Of a stretch of 64,000 nucleotides of DNA, positions 8,891 to 17,160 are shown in pieces. Origin of the DNA: Clostridium sp. CAG:302 (GTDB lineage: Bacteria > Bacillota_I > Bacilli_A > RF39 > UBA660). Made by a program: the position numbers and the translations under genes. The notes under the pieces are model-generated. The model saw only the letters and a list, made by a program, of their open reading frames with translations, was not told where the DNA came from and made no database searches. Within the stretch, counting starts at the first letter, position 1, and each line of letters opens with the position of its first letter. The stretch spans positions 53,733 to 117,732 of the forward strand of contig FR887373.1 of the NCBI GenBank assembly GCA_000431795.1, given 5' to 3'.

Positions 8891-8966
8891 GATACAACAT
8901 TAATGGTGGAATCAAGTCAGGGGCGGAAGCCAGCAGCTTTAACATTTAATTAATGTGTGTATCTTT
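8891..8966 (+). ncRNA. ffs: Small signal recognition particle RNA (4.5S type)
   Basis: The conserved Ffh-binding domain is present: GTCAGG, then the GGCGGAAGCC tetraloop hairpin, then AGCAGC. A terminal helix is formed by GATACAACATTAAT at 8891 and ATTAATGTGTGTATC ending near 8963. A T run follows. At about 75 nt it is a minimal single-hairpin SRP RNA, close in size to the Mycoplasma form and far shorter than the roughly 270-nt Bacillus scRNA. Its place next to tadA-dnaX matches Bacillus gene order. Confidence 0.9.
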
Positions 8967-8973
8967 TTTTTTA

Positions 8974-8989
8974 TGTTTCACGTGAAACA
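8974..8989. promoter_or_regulatory. parS site 1
   Basis: Exact TGTTTCACGTGAAACA, the Bacillus Spo0J/ParB recognition palindrome, extended to 22 bp with flanking TTA/TAA. ATATCAACT follows at 8993-9001. Confidence 0.92.
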
Positions 8990-9126
8990 TAAATATCAAC
9001 TGTTTTATTAATTTAAAATATATCTACTATTTGATTATTATTATTTTAAATCTTATTAGTAATATAAAGTTAATATTAAAAGTTTTATTTTTTTGAAATT
9101 TATTTATTAGTGTTTTTTATGAATTA

Positions 9127-9142
9127 TGTTTCACGTGGAACA
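9127..9142. promoter_or_regulatory. parS site 2 (one-base variant)
   Basis: TGTTTCACGTGGAACA, one change from the palindrome. TTTTCCACA follows at 9147-9155. Confidence 0.88.
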
Positions 9143-9282
9143 TGAGTTTTCCACAGATTATTTATGTTGTATAAAGAGTAATTATTTAAATTTATTATTT
9201 ACTGTAGTTTTATTTCTTGATTTTAATATAATGATTGATAAGTAATATATATTACTTTCTTTTTTTATATTTATTAATATAA

Positions 9283-9298
9283 TGTTTCACGTGAAACA
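9283..9298. promoter_or_regulatory. parS site 3
   Basis: Exact TGTTTCACGTGAAACA. ATATCCACA, an 8 of 9 DnaA-box match, follows at 9301-9309. Confidence 0.92.
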
Positions 9299-9434
9299 TT
9301 ATATCCACAACTTTTGTATATAATTTTATATTACGATACATTTTATATGTTTATTTTAGTTATAACCTCTTTTTATAAAAATAAGTTGATTATATCATTA
9401 ATTTTGACTAAAATTATTATTTTGGTTTGATTTA

Positions 9435-9450
9435 TGTTTCACGTGAAACA
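9435..9450. promoter_or_regulatory. parS site 4
   Basis: Exact TGTTTCACGTGAAACA. The following ATATTAATA is at most a decayed DnaA-box-like sequence. Confidence 0.92.
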
Positions 9451-9608
9451 TAAATATTAATATTTTTAATGTATATATAATGATACAATTGTTGCTAAAA
9501 ATGTTTTTGATATTATTATTATTGTACTATTTAAGCCTATAAATAAAATTATTACAATATTGAGCTCATGTTTTTATAAATAATTTTAATTTTTGATAAG
9601 AAATCTTA

Positions 9609-9624
9609 TGTTCCACGTGAAACA
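9609..9624. promoter_or_regulatory. parS site 5 (one-base variant)
   Basis: TGTTCCACGTGAAACA. TTTTCCACA follows at 9629-9637, and TGTGTATAG comes 5 bases later in inverted orientation. Confidence 0.88.
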
Positions 9625-9751
9625 TGAGTTTTCCACAGATTTTGTGTATAGATTTATTTTATATTTAATATGTATTTTTTTAAGATTTAATGTATTTTAT
9701 TATATGATGTAGTAATCATTATTAGTTTCAATGGCTTTTTTATTTGATTTA

Positions 9752-9767
9752 TGTTTCACGTGAAACA
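9752..9767. promoter_or_regulatory. parS site 6
   Basis: Exact TGTTTCACGTGAAACA. ATATCCACA follows at 9771-9779. Confidence 0.92.
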
Positions 9768-9914
9768 TAAATATCCACAGTTTTTATGATTGAAATATTT
9801 ATTATATGATTTATATTTTTCATTAAAGTTGTTTTAAGTAATATTATTAACATTGTTATTTGATTTTTAAATTCGTATTTATTTATTAACTGTACTTTTA
9901 ATAAATTAAATTGA

Positions 9915-9930
9915 TGTTCCACGTGAAACA
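9915..9930. promoter_or_regulatory. parS site 7 (one-base variant)
   Basis: TGTTCCACGTGAAACA. TGTTGATAT (inverted ATATCAACA) follows at 9948-9956, and TGTTGATAG at 9994 lies next to a TATACT that may be the tadA -10 element. Confidence 0.88.
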
Positions 9931-10023
9931 TGAGTCTTTTATTCATCTGTTGATATGTAAAAAATTTATTATTATTTAATTTTTTGTTATACTTGTTGAT
10001 AGAGATTGGAGTTGGCCTATATT

Positions 10024-10449
10024 ATGGTGGAAAAGTATATGAAAATGGCACTTTTAGAGGCTAAAAAAGCTTATTGTGAGGATGAAATTCCTGTTGGTTG
10101 TGTAATTGTACATAAAAATGAGATAATTGCCTGTGGATATAATGAAAAAGAGAGTAAAAATAGTGCAATTAGGCATGCTGAGATAGTGGCTATTGAAGCT
10201 GCTTGTGGAAAACTTGGCTCATGGCGTTTGGATGATTGTGATCTTTATGTTACTTTGGAGCCATGTATGATGTGTTTAGGTGCTATTATTGAAGCTAGAA
10301 TTAAAAATGTCTATTTTGGAACCAAAAATAATAGCAAACAAATGTATGATAAAATTAGAGTTAAAAGCTTTGTTAATCTAATTTTTGTTAATAGTGGTTC
10401 TTGTTCTAAAATTTTATCTGATTTTTTTGTAAATAAAAGAAAAAAATGA
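10024..10449 (+). CDS. tadA: tRNA-specific adenosine deaminase TadA
   Basis: TadA converts A34 of tRNA-Arg(ACG) to inosine. The 141-residue protein has the zinc/catalytic motif HAE near residue 52 and the second motif PCMMC near 85 (PCxxC), and starts MVEKYMKMALLEAKKAY. An upstream in-frame TTG at 10006 is possible. GGAG at 10008-10011 followed by the ATG at 10024 is preferred, although the 12-base spacing is long. A TATACT at 9988 could be the -10. It lies between the parS array and dnaX, close to the Bacillus order. Confidence 0.95.
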   Translation: MVEKYMKMALLEAKKAYCEDEIPVGCVIVHKNEIIACGYNEKESKNSAIRHAEIVAIEAACGKLGSWRLDDCDLYVTLEPCMMCLGAIIEARIKNVYFGTKNNSKQMYDKIRVKSFVNLIFVNSGSCSKILSDFFVNKRKK

Positions 10450-10471
10450 TGTTTATATACTTGTTTTGTGG

Positions 10472-10477
10472 TATAAT
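10472..10477 (+). promoter_or_regulatory. -10 element of the dnaX operon promoter
   Basis: A perfect TATAAT lies 27 bases before the dnaX GTG start. The -35 is not clear. The promoter would drive the tightly packed dnaX to pth unit. Confidence 0.5.
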
Positions 10478-10498
10478 TAAATATGAGGGAGGTAGTCT

Positions 10499-12169
10499 GT
10501 GAGTTATTTAGCTTTGTATAGAAAATATAGACCTGTTGATTTTGATAATGTGTATGGTCAAGAAGAGGTTGTAACTGTTATTAAAAATGCAATTAACAAT
10601 AATATGGTTTCTCATGCTTATTTGTTTTGTGGTCCTAGGGGTACTGGTAAAACTACTATTGCTAAGATAATTGCTAGGATGGTTAATTGTGAAAATTTAA
10701 TTGATGGTAAGCCTTGTGGTAAATGTTATAATTGTATTAACTTTCTTAATAGTAATGATATAGTGGAAATTGATGCTGCTTCGAATAATGGTGTTGATGA
10801 AATTAGAGAACTTAGGGATAAAATTAATCTTGTGCCTAGTAATGCTAAATATAAGGTTTATATTATTGATGAAGTTCATATGCTTACCACTCAAGCTTTT
10901 AATGCTCTTTTGAAAACTCTTGAAGAACCACCGGCACATGTTATTTTTATTTTGGCTACTACAGAACCTCATAAAATTCCGCTTACTATTGCTTCAAGAT
11001 GTCAAAAATTTAGATTTACTAAGATTAATTCAAAAAAAATTGTTGATAGATTAAGAGAGATAGCTAAACTTGAAAATATTGCTATTGATGAAGATGCTCT
11101 TTATGAAATTGCACGAATTTCTGATGGTGGAATGAGAGACGCTATTAATTTTTTGGATCAACTTGTTGCTTATGATAATAAAGTAATTACTCTTGATGAT
11201 ATTTATAAGGTGAATGGTTCAGTTTCTTATAATGATATTTATTTGTTACTTAAATCAATTGCTGATAATAATAAGGTTGAAATTATTAGATTTTTTGATA
11301 CGTTTGATAGTAGTGGAAAGGATATTAATAAGTTTGCTTCTGAATTAACTTTGTTTTTGAAAGATGTAATTTTATATAGTAATGCTAAATTGTTATCTGA
11401 TATTGACATTAAAAATGAAAACATTGTACTTGTTAATAATTTATATGATTCTAAGACTATTTATGAATTAATTGAGAAACTTAATGAAATCCAAAATTTT
11501 TTGAGGACTTCAACTCATGGTTGTATTTTATTTATGACTGCTATATTGAAGTTTTCTGATAATTATTTTGGAAATTTAATTGATGATAATTTGGAAAAAA
11601 AAGTTGTAGATAATGCTACTAAAAATGAAAATAAAATTATTTCCCAGGAAATAATTGAAACAAATATAAATAAAGTTGACAATGAGAATGAACAAATTAA
11701 AAGTGAAGTAAATATTGAGAATATTAACATTAGAATTAATAATGCTTTGGCTACTGCCAATAAGGATAGCTTAAGAAAAATTAAGGAACAGTGGTCTTTA
11801 ATAGATGATTATTTATATGATGATGCTTATTCTGTGGTTGCTGGTCTGTTAAAGGATTCTATACCTGTTGTGGCTTCTGAAAAATATATTATTGTTTCAA
11901 ATAGTCTTGAATCTGTAGCTAACCGAATTAATGATAATTTTTCTTTAATAGATGAATTTCTTTTGAAAATATTTAAAAATAAAATTTTTATTGTTGGTAT
12001 GTCTAGTGATAATTGGAATGTAGAAAAAAACAAATATATTTCTAATATTAAAAATGGTGTTAAATATATTGAAAAGGATTTTATTAATACGGATAAAATT
12101 GAAAATAAAAAATCTTCTGTTGATGAACTTATTGATTTAATGGGAGAAAATATAATAGAATATAAATAA
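10499..12169 (+). CDS. dnaX: DNA polymerase III gamma/tau subunit
   Basis: DnaX is the clamp-loader ATPase and, as tau, holds the replisome together. The 556-residue product has Walker A GPRGTGKTT near residue 45, a four-cysteine zinc module (CENLIDGKPCGKCYNC) near 64-79, DEVHML near 125 and the SRC sensor near 165. The variable C-terminal tau region is charged. It uses a GTG start supported by GGGAGG 6 bases upstream. A one-mismatch Noc-type palindrome lies inside the coding sequence at 11636. ebfC follows after 16 bases. Confidence 0.97.
   Translation: MSYLALYRKYRPVDFDNVYGQEEVVTVIKNAINNNMVSHAYLFCGPRGTGKTTIAKIIARMVNCENLIDGKPCGKCYNCINFLNSNDIVEIDAASNNGVDEIRELRDKINLVPSNAKYKVYIIDEVHMLTTQAFNALLKTLEEPPAHVIFILATTEPHKIPLTIASRCQKFRFTKINSKKIVDRLREIAKLENIAIDEDALYEIARISDGGMRDAINFLDQLVAYDNKVITLDDIYKVNGSVSYNDIYLLLKSIADNNKVEIIRFFDTFDSSGKDINKFASELTLFLKDVILYSNAKLLSDIDIKNENIVLVNNLYDSKTIYELIEKLNEIQNFLRTSTHGCILFMTAILKFSDNYFGNLIDDNLEKKVVDNATKNENKIISQEIIETNINKVDNENEQIKSEVNIENINIRINNALATANKDSLRKIKEQWSLIDDYLYDDAYSVVAGLLKDSIPVVASEKYIIVSNSLESVANRINDNFSLIDEFLLKIFKNKIFIVGMSSDNWNVEKNKYISNIKNGVKYIEKDFINTDKIENKKSSVDELIDLMGENIIEYK
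11636..11655. promoter_or_regulatory. Noc-type site variant within dnaX
   Basis: ATTATTTCCCAGGAAATAAT differs from the two perfect palindromes by one central base (G to A). It encodes IISQEII, parallel to IISREII in recF. The shared peptide could be chance, but the 19 of 20 base match in unrelated genes favours selection at DNA level. Confidence 0.5.
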
Positions 12170-12185
12170 AGGAGATTGATTTAAA

Positions 12186-12482
12186 ATGAATTTACAAAAT
12201 ATGATGATGCAAGCAAGAAAAATGCAAAAGGATATTGAAAAGACTAAAAGTGAACTTGAAAGTAAAGACTATGAGGGTAATTCTCAGTTTGTTACTGCTG
12301 TTGTTAGTGGAAATGGAAAGTTAAAATCTATTAATATTGATATGGAAGAACTAGCAAGTGATGATAGAGAAATATTGGAAGATATGGTATTGGTAGCAGT
12401 AAATAATGCTATTGATAAGATGGAAAAAGATAAAGAGGAAAAATTTGGTAAATATGGCCAGATGTTTAATGGTTTGATGTAA
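12186..12482 (+). CDS. ebfC: Nucleoid-associated protein, YbaB/EbfC family
   Basis: This is a small dimeric DNA-binding protein that is regularly linked to dnaX and recR. The 98-residue product begins MNLQNMMMQARKMQKDIEKT, a helical N-terminus typical of the family. The conserved VSGNGKLKSINID strand is near residue 42. An AAAGGAG site precedes the start. It sits 16 bases after dnaX and one base before recR, so it is part of a dnaX-ebfC-recR operon. Confidence 0.95.
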   Translation: MNLQNMMMQARKMQKDIEKTKSELESKDYEGNSQFVTAVVSGNGKLKSINIDMEELASDDREILEDMVLVAVNNAIDKMEKDKEEKFGKYGQMFNGLM

Positions 12483-12483
12483 T

Positions 12484-13077
12484 ATGTATCCTAATAGTAT
12501 TAAAAATGTTATTGATTGTTTGAAAGATTTACCTGGAATCGGTGAAAAAACTGCAGAAAGGCTTGCTTTTTCTTTAATTAATTTTGATAAGGATAAACTT
12601 ACTTTATTTTCTGAATCTATATGTGGTGTTAGAGATAAAATTACTAATTGTCAAATATGTGGTAATATTTGTGAGAGTGATGTTTGTCCTATATGCTTGG
12701 ATAAAGAAAGAAATGGTAATCTTATATTCGTAGTTGAAAAGGCAAAAGACATTTCTTTATTTGAAAAAATTAATGTATATAAAGGAAAATATCATGTTCT
12801 TGGTGGTCTAATATCCCCTCTTGAGGGGATTGGCCCTGAGGATATTAATATTAATAAATTAATTTCACGAATTGATGGTGATAAAGTAAATGAAATTATT
12901 CTTGCCTTGAAACCTTCAATTGAAGGAGAAACTACTATGCAATATATAAAAAAACTTCTTGAAAATAAAAATGTTAAGGTTACTAGAATTGCTACGGGTA
13001 TTCCAATTGGAACTGATATTGAATATATTGATCCTATGACATTGGAGTTTGCTTTGGAGGGCAGAAAAGACATATAA
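12484..13077 (+). CDS. recR: Recombination protein RecR
   Basis: RecR is a ring-forming partner of RecF and RecO in gap repair. The 197-residue protein has the helix-hairpin-helix LPGIGEKTAERLAF near residue 15. A four-cysteine zinc finger follows (CQICGNICESDVCPIC) at about 56-71. The TOPRIM domain includes VVEKAKD near 82 and HVLGGLISPLEGIGPEDI near 104. Length and order are standard. It follows ebfC with a one-base gap. Confidence 0.97.
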   Translation: MYPNSIKNVIDCLKDLPGIGEKTAERLAFSLINFDKDKLTLFSESICGVRDKITNCQICGNICESDVCPICLDKERNGNLIFVVEKAKDISLFEKINVYKGKYHVLGGLISPLEGIGPEDININKLISRIDGDKVNEIILALKPSIEGETTMQYIKKLLENKNVKVTRIATGIPIGTDIEYIDPMTLEFALEGRKDI

Positions 13078-13117
13078 TTTACTTTATTTCATATAATTTC
13101 TTGGGTGAAATATATTT

Positions 13118-13306
13118 ATGCTAAAAAAAGTTCTTTTTTTGATAAAAAAGTTTATATTTGGTGTATTATTTATTTATGCTTTTAATGTTATCGTTTTTCC
13201 TATTAATACGACAATTTCAATAAATATATTTACTATTTTAATTGTTTCTATTTTTGGATTACCTGGTATTATTGGCATTTGTTTATTTTCTATTTTTGTT
13301 TTGTAA
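13118..13306 (+). CDS. bofA: BofA-family membrane protein (pro-sigma-K processing inhibitor)
   Basis: In Bacillus BofA holds the SpoIVFB protease inactive until forespore signalling. The 62-residue product is almost entirely two hydrophobic segments. It carries the family pattern YAFNVIVFPINTTISINIFT followed by IFGLPGIIGI near residues 45-54. A GGGTG site lies about 10 bases before the ATG. It follows recR, as in Bacillus, although the intervening yaaL is absent here. The sporulation role is inferred from family and context. Confidence 0.85.
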   Translation: MLKKVLFLIKKFIFGVLFIYAFNVIVFPINTTISINIFTILIVSIFGLPGIIGICLFSIFVL

Positions 13307-13319
13307 GGAGAGTAATATT

Positions 13320-14267
13320 ATGTTAGACATTTATAAGTATGAACAACCTATATTGTATAATATTTTAAATAATTCTATTATTAATAATAAGTTATCTCAT
13401 GCTTATTTATTTGATTCTAATGGTAATAGTGATGTTTATGATATAGTTTTATCTTTTACTAAAATGATTATTACCTCTAATATTACAAACGAAACTGAAA
13501 AAAATAATATTTGTATGCGAATTGATGATGGAAATTATGTTGATGTTAAGGTTATTGAACCAGACGGTATGTGGATAAAAAAAGATCAACTTTTGGATTT
13601 ACAAAGTGAATTTAGTAAAAAATCTATTGAGGGTAGTAAAAAGGTTTATATTATTAAGTCTGCGGACAAAATGAATATTCAAACTGCTAATTCTATACTT
13701 AAGTTTTTAGAGGAACCTATTGATGAAATAATTGCAATATTGGTCGTTGATAATATTAATTTGATGCTACCTACGATTATATCTAGGTGTCAGGTTATTA
13801 AATTAAATAAAAAACCTTTGTCTTTGGATAGTATTGATAATTTTTCTGCATATTTTTTTCAATCTAAATATGCTTTACTTACTGAAACTGAAAAAAAAGA
13901 ATTAATGGAATCTGCAGTTAATTTTATTCATCATATAGAAAATAATGGAATTGATACGCTAATTTATACTAAAAAATTATGGCATAATATTTTTAAAGAT
14001 AGAGATTTGTGCATAGTAGCAGTTAATCTTTGCATTTATTTTTATTATGATGTTGTTAAGTATAAATGTGGTTTGAATAATTATTTTTATGGGGACAAGC
14101 TATCTGAAATTAGTTTTGTTTCTGGAAATAATGATTATGATGAGTTAATTAAAAAAATTCAGATATTAGATAGAACAGAAAACTATTTAAAAAGAAACTT
14201 AAATATAAATTTACTTATTGATAAAATGATTATAGATATGTGTGGTGATGATTATGAAGATAGTTAA
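13320..14267 (+). CDS. holB: DNA polymerase III delta-prime subunit
   Basis: HolB is the stator subunit of the clamp loader. The 315-residue product has the delta-prime pattern SHAYLFDSNGN near residue 23, where the Walker A is degenerate as usual for this subunit. It also has IIKSADKMNIQTANSILKFLEEP near 107-129 and the ISRCQV sensor near 153. Upstream in-frame codons overlap bofA. The ATG at 13320 is chosen because AAGGAGAG lies 6-8 bases before it. The 3' end overlaps ricT by 14 bases, indicating translational coupling. Confidence 0.93.
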   Translation: MLDIYKYEQPILYNILNNSIINNKLSHAYLFDSNGNSDVYDIVLSFTKMIITSNITNETEKNNICMRIDDGNYVDVKVIEPDGMWIKKDQLLDLQSEFSKKSIEGSKKVYIIKSADKMNIQTANSILKFLEEPIDEIIAILVVDNINLMLPTIISRCQVIKLNKKPLSLDSIDNFSAYFFQSKYALLTETEKKELMESAVNFIHHIENNGIDTLIYTKKLWHNIFKDRDLCIVAVNLCIYFYYDVVKYKCGLNNYFYGDKLSEISFVSGNNDYDELIKKIQILDRTENYLKRNLNINLLIDKMIIDMCGDDYEDS

Positions 14268-15030
14268 TGTTAAGATTAATAATGATTTTGGTAAAACTTT
14301 GTATTTTGATTGTAATAATTTTAATTTAAAAAAAAATTTAACTGTCATTGTTAATACAGAAAGAGGCTTGGAGTTTGGTACAGTTCTTGATTTTCTTGAT
14401 GTTGAAGATGGTAATTATGAAAAAGTTATTAGAATTGCTACTAAAAAGGATTATTTGCAGCATTTAAAGAATATTAATGAAGCTAAATTGGCGCTTGACA
14501 AATGCCGTGAACTTGCTGAAAAAAATAATTTAAAAATGGTTATTATAGATGCAACTTATAATTTTGACAAAAGTCAACTGTTATTTAGATTTTTAGCAGA
14601 TGAAAGAATTGATTTTAGAAATTTAGCTAGGGAGTTAGGATCTAGACTTAAAACTAGAATTGAACTAAGACAGATAGGAATTAGAGATAAGGCAAAGGAA
14701 ATCGGAGGCATAGGTCCTTGTGGAAGAAATTTATGTTGTAGTACTTTTCTTACTAGTTTTGATGCTGTATCTATTAGTATGGCTAAAAATCAAGGTCTTG
14801 CATTAAATCCTACTAAAATTAATGGTGTTTGTGGAAGACTTCTTTGCTGCTTGAATTATGAAAATGAACTATATACTGAATTAAAAAAAGATGTTTTAGA
14901 TGTTGGTAAAAAAACGTTTATTAATGGTAAGGAAGGAAAGGTTATTTCATCTGAACCTTTATTAGGTAAATACAAGGTACTTATCGATGATGAAATAATT
15001 GAAATTGATATAAATGATAGTAAAAAATAA
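14254..15030 (+). CDS. ricT: RicT/YaaT, PSP1-domain Fe-S regulatory protein
   Basis: In Bacillus RicT (YaaT) forms a complex with RicA and RicF. That complex guides RNase Y cleavage and supports sporulation and competence. The 258-residue product has a PSP1 domain with FLADERIDFRNLARELG near residue 110. Clustered cysteines follow in GPCGRNLCC near 155 and VCGRLLCC near 190, the known cluster-binding positions. The ATG at 14254 is preferred over GTG 14242 because GGTGATGA lies just ahead. It overlaps holB upstream and the methyltransferase gene downstream. Confidence 0.93.
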   Translation: MKIVNVKINNDFGKTLYFDCNNFNLKKNLTVIVNTERGLEFGTVLDFLDVEDGNYEKVIRIATKKDYLQHLKNINEAKLALDKCRELAEKNNLKMVIIDATYNFDKSQLLFRFLADERIDFRNLARELGSRLKTRIELRQIGIRDKAKEIGGIGPCGRNLCCSTFLTSFDAVSISMAKNQGLALNPTKINGVCGRLLCCLNYENELYTELKKDVLDVGKKTFINGKEGKVISSEPLLGKYKVLIDDEIIEIDINDSKK

Positions 15031-15736
15031 ATTGTTAAACTATAGTAATGCTTATATCTATCAAGATACAGAATATTTTAAAATGTCTCTTGATAGTCTT
15101 TTACTTGCAAAATTTGTAACTATTAATATGCGTGATAAGAATATAATTGATTTGGCTACTGGTAATGCACCAATACCAATGCTTTTAACTTATAGAACTA
15201 AAGCTCATATATGTGGGGTTGAAATACAAGAAGAGGTATACAATCTTGCTAATTTATCTATTAAAAAAAATAAAATGACGCAGCAAATTAGTTTGATTAA
15301 TGAAGATGTTAATAACATTACTGATTATTTTAAGCCTGATACATTTGATGTTGTTACTTGCAATCCTCCTTATTTTAAAACTAATAATACTTTATTTGAA
15401 AATAATAATATTATTAAAGCATCTGCAAGGCATGAAAAATTATTAACTTTAGAGGATATTTTAAGAGTTAGTAAATATCTTTTAAAAAATAATGGTAGAC
15501 TTGCTATGGTTCATAGAACGGAAAGATTAATGGAAATTTTGTTTCTTATGAAAAAGTATAATATTGAACCTAAAAAGATTAGATTTGTTTATCCTAATAA
15601 TGCAAAAAATAGTGATTTGGTTTTAATTGAAGGTACTTTAAATGGTAAAAGTGGCCTTAAAATAATGAATCCTTTGTTTGTTTATGTAAAAAAAGATGTT
15701 TATTCTAAAGAAGTAAAGGATATGTTTGGAGAGTGA
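15014..15736 (+). CDS. tRNA1(Val) A37 N6-methyltransferase family (YabB-like)
   Basis: This is a Rossmann-type SAM-dependent methyltransferase. The 240-residue product has the SAM-binding loop IIDLATGNAPIPMLL near residue 43. The catalytic CNPPYF motif, typical of N6-adenine methylation, is near 117. The protein matches the YabB/TrmN6 family that occupies this locus in Bacillus. The first ATG overlaps ricT by 17 bases and has no obvious ribosome site. A TTG at 15032 is an alternative start. Substrate assignment is from family only. Confidence 0.85.
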   Translation: MIVKNKLLNYSNAYIYQDTEYFKMSLDSLLLAKFVTINMRDKNIIDLATGNAPIPMLLTYRTKAHICGVEIQEEVYNLANLSIKKNKMTQQISLINEDVNNITDYFKPDTFDVVTCNPPYFKTNNTLFENNNIIKASARHEKLLTLEDILRVSKYLLKNNGRLAMVHRTERLMEILFLMKKYNIEPKKIRFVYPNNAKNSDLVLIEGTLNGKSGLKIMNPLFVYVKKDVYSKEVKDMFGE

Positions 15737-15741
15737 AATTT

Positions 15742-16581
15742 ATGATACAAAATAGTTATAATGATAGTCCCACTTTATATTTGATATCTACTCCTATTGG
15801 AAATTTAGAGGATATGACTTATAGGAGTGTTAAAATATTAAATGAAGTTAGTGTTGTTTTTTCAGAAGATACAAGAGTAACTCTTAATTTACTTACTCAT
15901 TATGGTATTAATAAGAAGTTGATTGCTCTTCATGAACATAATGAAGATACAGCCAAAGAGAAGGTACTTGACTATCTTAAAAATGGCGATAGTGTTGCTT
16001 TGGTTACTGATAGAGGAACTCCAATAATTAGTGATCCTGGATATAAAACAGTAAAATATATTAGCGATAATGGTTATAATGTTGTTGCACTTCCTGGTGC
16101 TACTGCATTTGTTCCAGCACTTATTACTTCTGGTATTGCACCACAACCATTTTTGTTTTATGGATTTCTTGATAGCAAAGATAGTATTAGAAAGAAAGAG
16201 TTAGAACTTTTATCTGATGAAGTGGAAACAATGATTTTTTATGAAGCACCTCATAGGATTATAAAAACTTTGAATATGATGCTAGATATATTTGGTGATA
16301 GAGATATTAGTATATCTAGGGAGATTACTAAGAAGTTTGAGACTATTTATCGTGGAAAAATTAGTAATGTAATTAATCTTGTTCCTGAAAAAGGGGAATT
16401 TGTTATTGTTGTTAATGGTATGAAAGAAAGAAAAATAGATGATACTATTAGTGTTCATAACGCTGTAAATAACTATATTAGTGCTGGATTTGATGTAATG
16501 GCTTCAATTAAAAAAGTTGCTAAAGATAGGGGACTTGCTAAAAATGTTATTTATAAAGAGTATCATCGGGAGGATAAATAA
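15742..16581 (+). CDS. rsmI: 16S rRNA C1402 ribose 2'-O-methyltransferase RsmI
   Basis: RsmI methylates C1402 in the ribosomal decoding centre. The 279-residue product has the tetrapyrrole-methylase fold, with LYLISTPIGNLEDMTYRS near residue 10 and SEDTR near 43. LVTDRGTPIISDPG near 83 and ALPGATA near 111 follow. A GTG at 15733 is in frame, but GGAGAG at 15728 fits the ATG at 15742 better. The gene starts just after the upstream methyltransferase, and its stop overlaps the ATG of pth. Confidence 0.95.
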   Translation: MIQNSYNDSPTLYLISTPIGNLEDMTYRSVKILNEVSVVFSEDTRVTLNLLTHYGINKKLIALHEHNEDTAKEKVLDYLKNGDSVALVTDRGTPIISDPGYKTVKYISDNGYNVVALPGATAFVPALITSGIAPQPFLFYGFLDSKDSIRKKELELLSDEVETMIFYEAPHRIIKTLNMMLDIFGDRDISISREITKKFETIYRGKISNVINLVPEKGEFVIVVNGMKERKIDDTISVHNAVNNYISAGFDVMASIKKVAKDRGLAKNVIYKEYHREDK

Positions 16582-17150
16582 TGAAGTTAATTGTGGGATT
16601 AGGTAATCCTGGACGAGAATACGAAAAAACTAGACATAATATTGGATTTAATGTTCTTGATTTATTGGCAGATAAGTATAATATTACATTTAGTGAAAAT
16701 AAAAAATTTAATGCACTTGAGGCTAGTTTTAATTTGATGGGTGAAAAAGTTATTTTGGTAAAACCACTAACATTTATGAATTTGTCAGGGGATAGTGTAA
16801 TTAAATATATAAATTATTATGATATTGATGTTAATGATCTTTTGGTTATTCATGATGATTTAGATATGGAGCTTGGTAAGATTAGAATTGTTTTTGACAG
16901 TTCTAGTGGTGGCCATAATGGAATTAAAAGTATTATTAATAATTTGAATAGTCAGAAATTTACAAGGTTAAAAATTGGTATTTCTCATAATAAAAACATA
17001 GATACTAAAGATTATGTACTTGGTAAATTTAAAGGTGATGACTGGAAAGTTTTAACTGACTCTTATAACAAAGTACTTGATATAGTGGAAAACTTTATTA
17101 GTAAAGACGTTAATACTTTAAAACAAATTTATAGTAATAAAAATAATTAG
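16581..17150 (+). CDS. pth: Peptidyl-tRNA hydrolase
   Basis: Pth releases tRNA from prematurely dropped peptidyl-tRNA. The 189-residue protein has GLGNPGREYEKTRHNIGF at residues 5-22, which contains the catalytic histidine. KPLTFMNLSG near 60 and IHDDLDMELGKI near 90 follow, then SGGHNGIKSII near 110. Its start overlaps the rsmI stop by one base. It precedes mfd, as in Bacillus (spoVC-mfd). Confidence 0.97.
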   Translation: MKLIVGLGNPGREYEKTRHNIGFNVLDLLADKYNITFSENKKFNALEASFNLMGEKVILVKPLTFMNLSGDSVIKYINYYDIDVNDLLVIHDDLDMELGKIRIVFDSSSGGHNGIKSIINNLNSQKFTRLKIGISHNKNIDTKDYVLGKFKGDDWKVLTDSYNKVLDIVENFISKDVNTLKQIYSNKNN

Positions 17151-17160
17151 ATATAAAATA

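Larger units (their letters stand above)
8971..9956. repeat. Array of seven parS sites, most coupled to DnaA-box-like sequences
   Basis: Seven 16-bp copies of the ParB site start at 8974, 9127, 9283, 9435, 9609, 9752 and 9915. Spacing is 153, 156, 152, 174, 143 and 163 bases. Five copies are followed within 2-5 bases by a DnaA-box-like ATATCAACT, TTTTCCACA or ATATCCACA. The seventh has TGTTGATAT 17 bases on, and the fourth has only ATATTAATA. The DNA between sites is AT-rich, non-coding and not obviously repeated. The region lies about 8 kb from dnaA and fills the gap before tadA. I see no gene in it. Confidence 0.9.

Noticed and set aside
9749..9946. Minus-strand open frame inside the parS array
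   Set aside because: It overlaps two parS sites, has no ribosome site, and is composed of AT-rich low-information codons.
8971..9956. CRISPR-like array (regular short palindromes with spacers)
   Set aside because: The spacing of about 150 bp is too long and variable, the repeats are exact ParB sites, and no cas gene is present.
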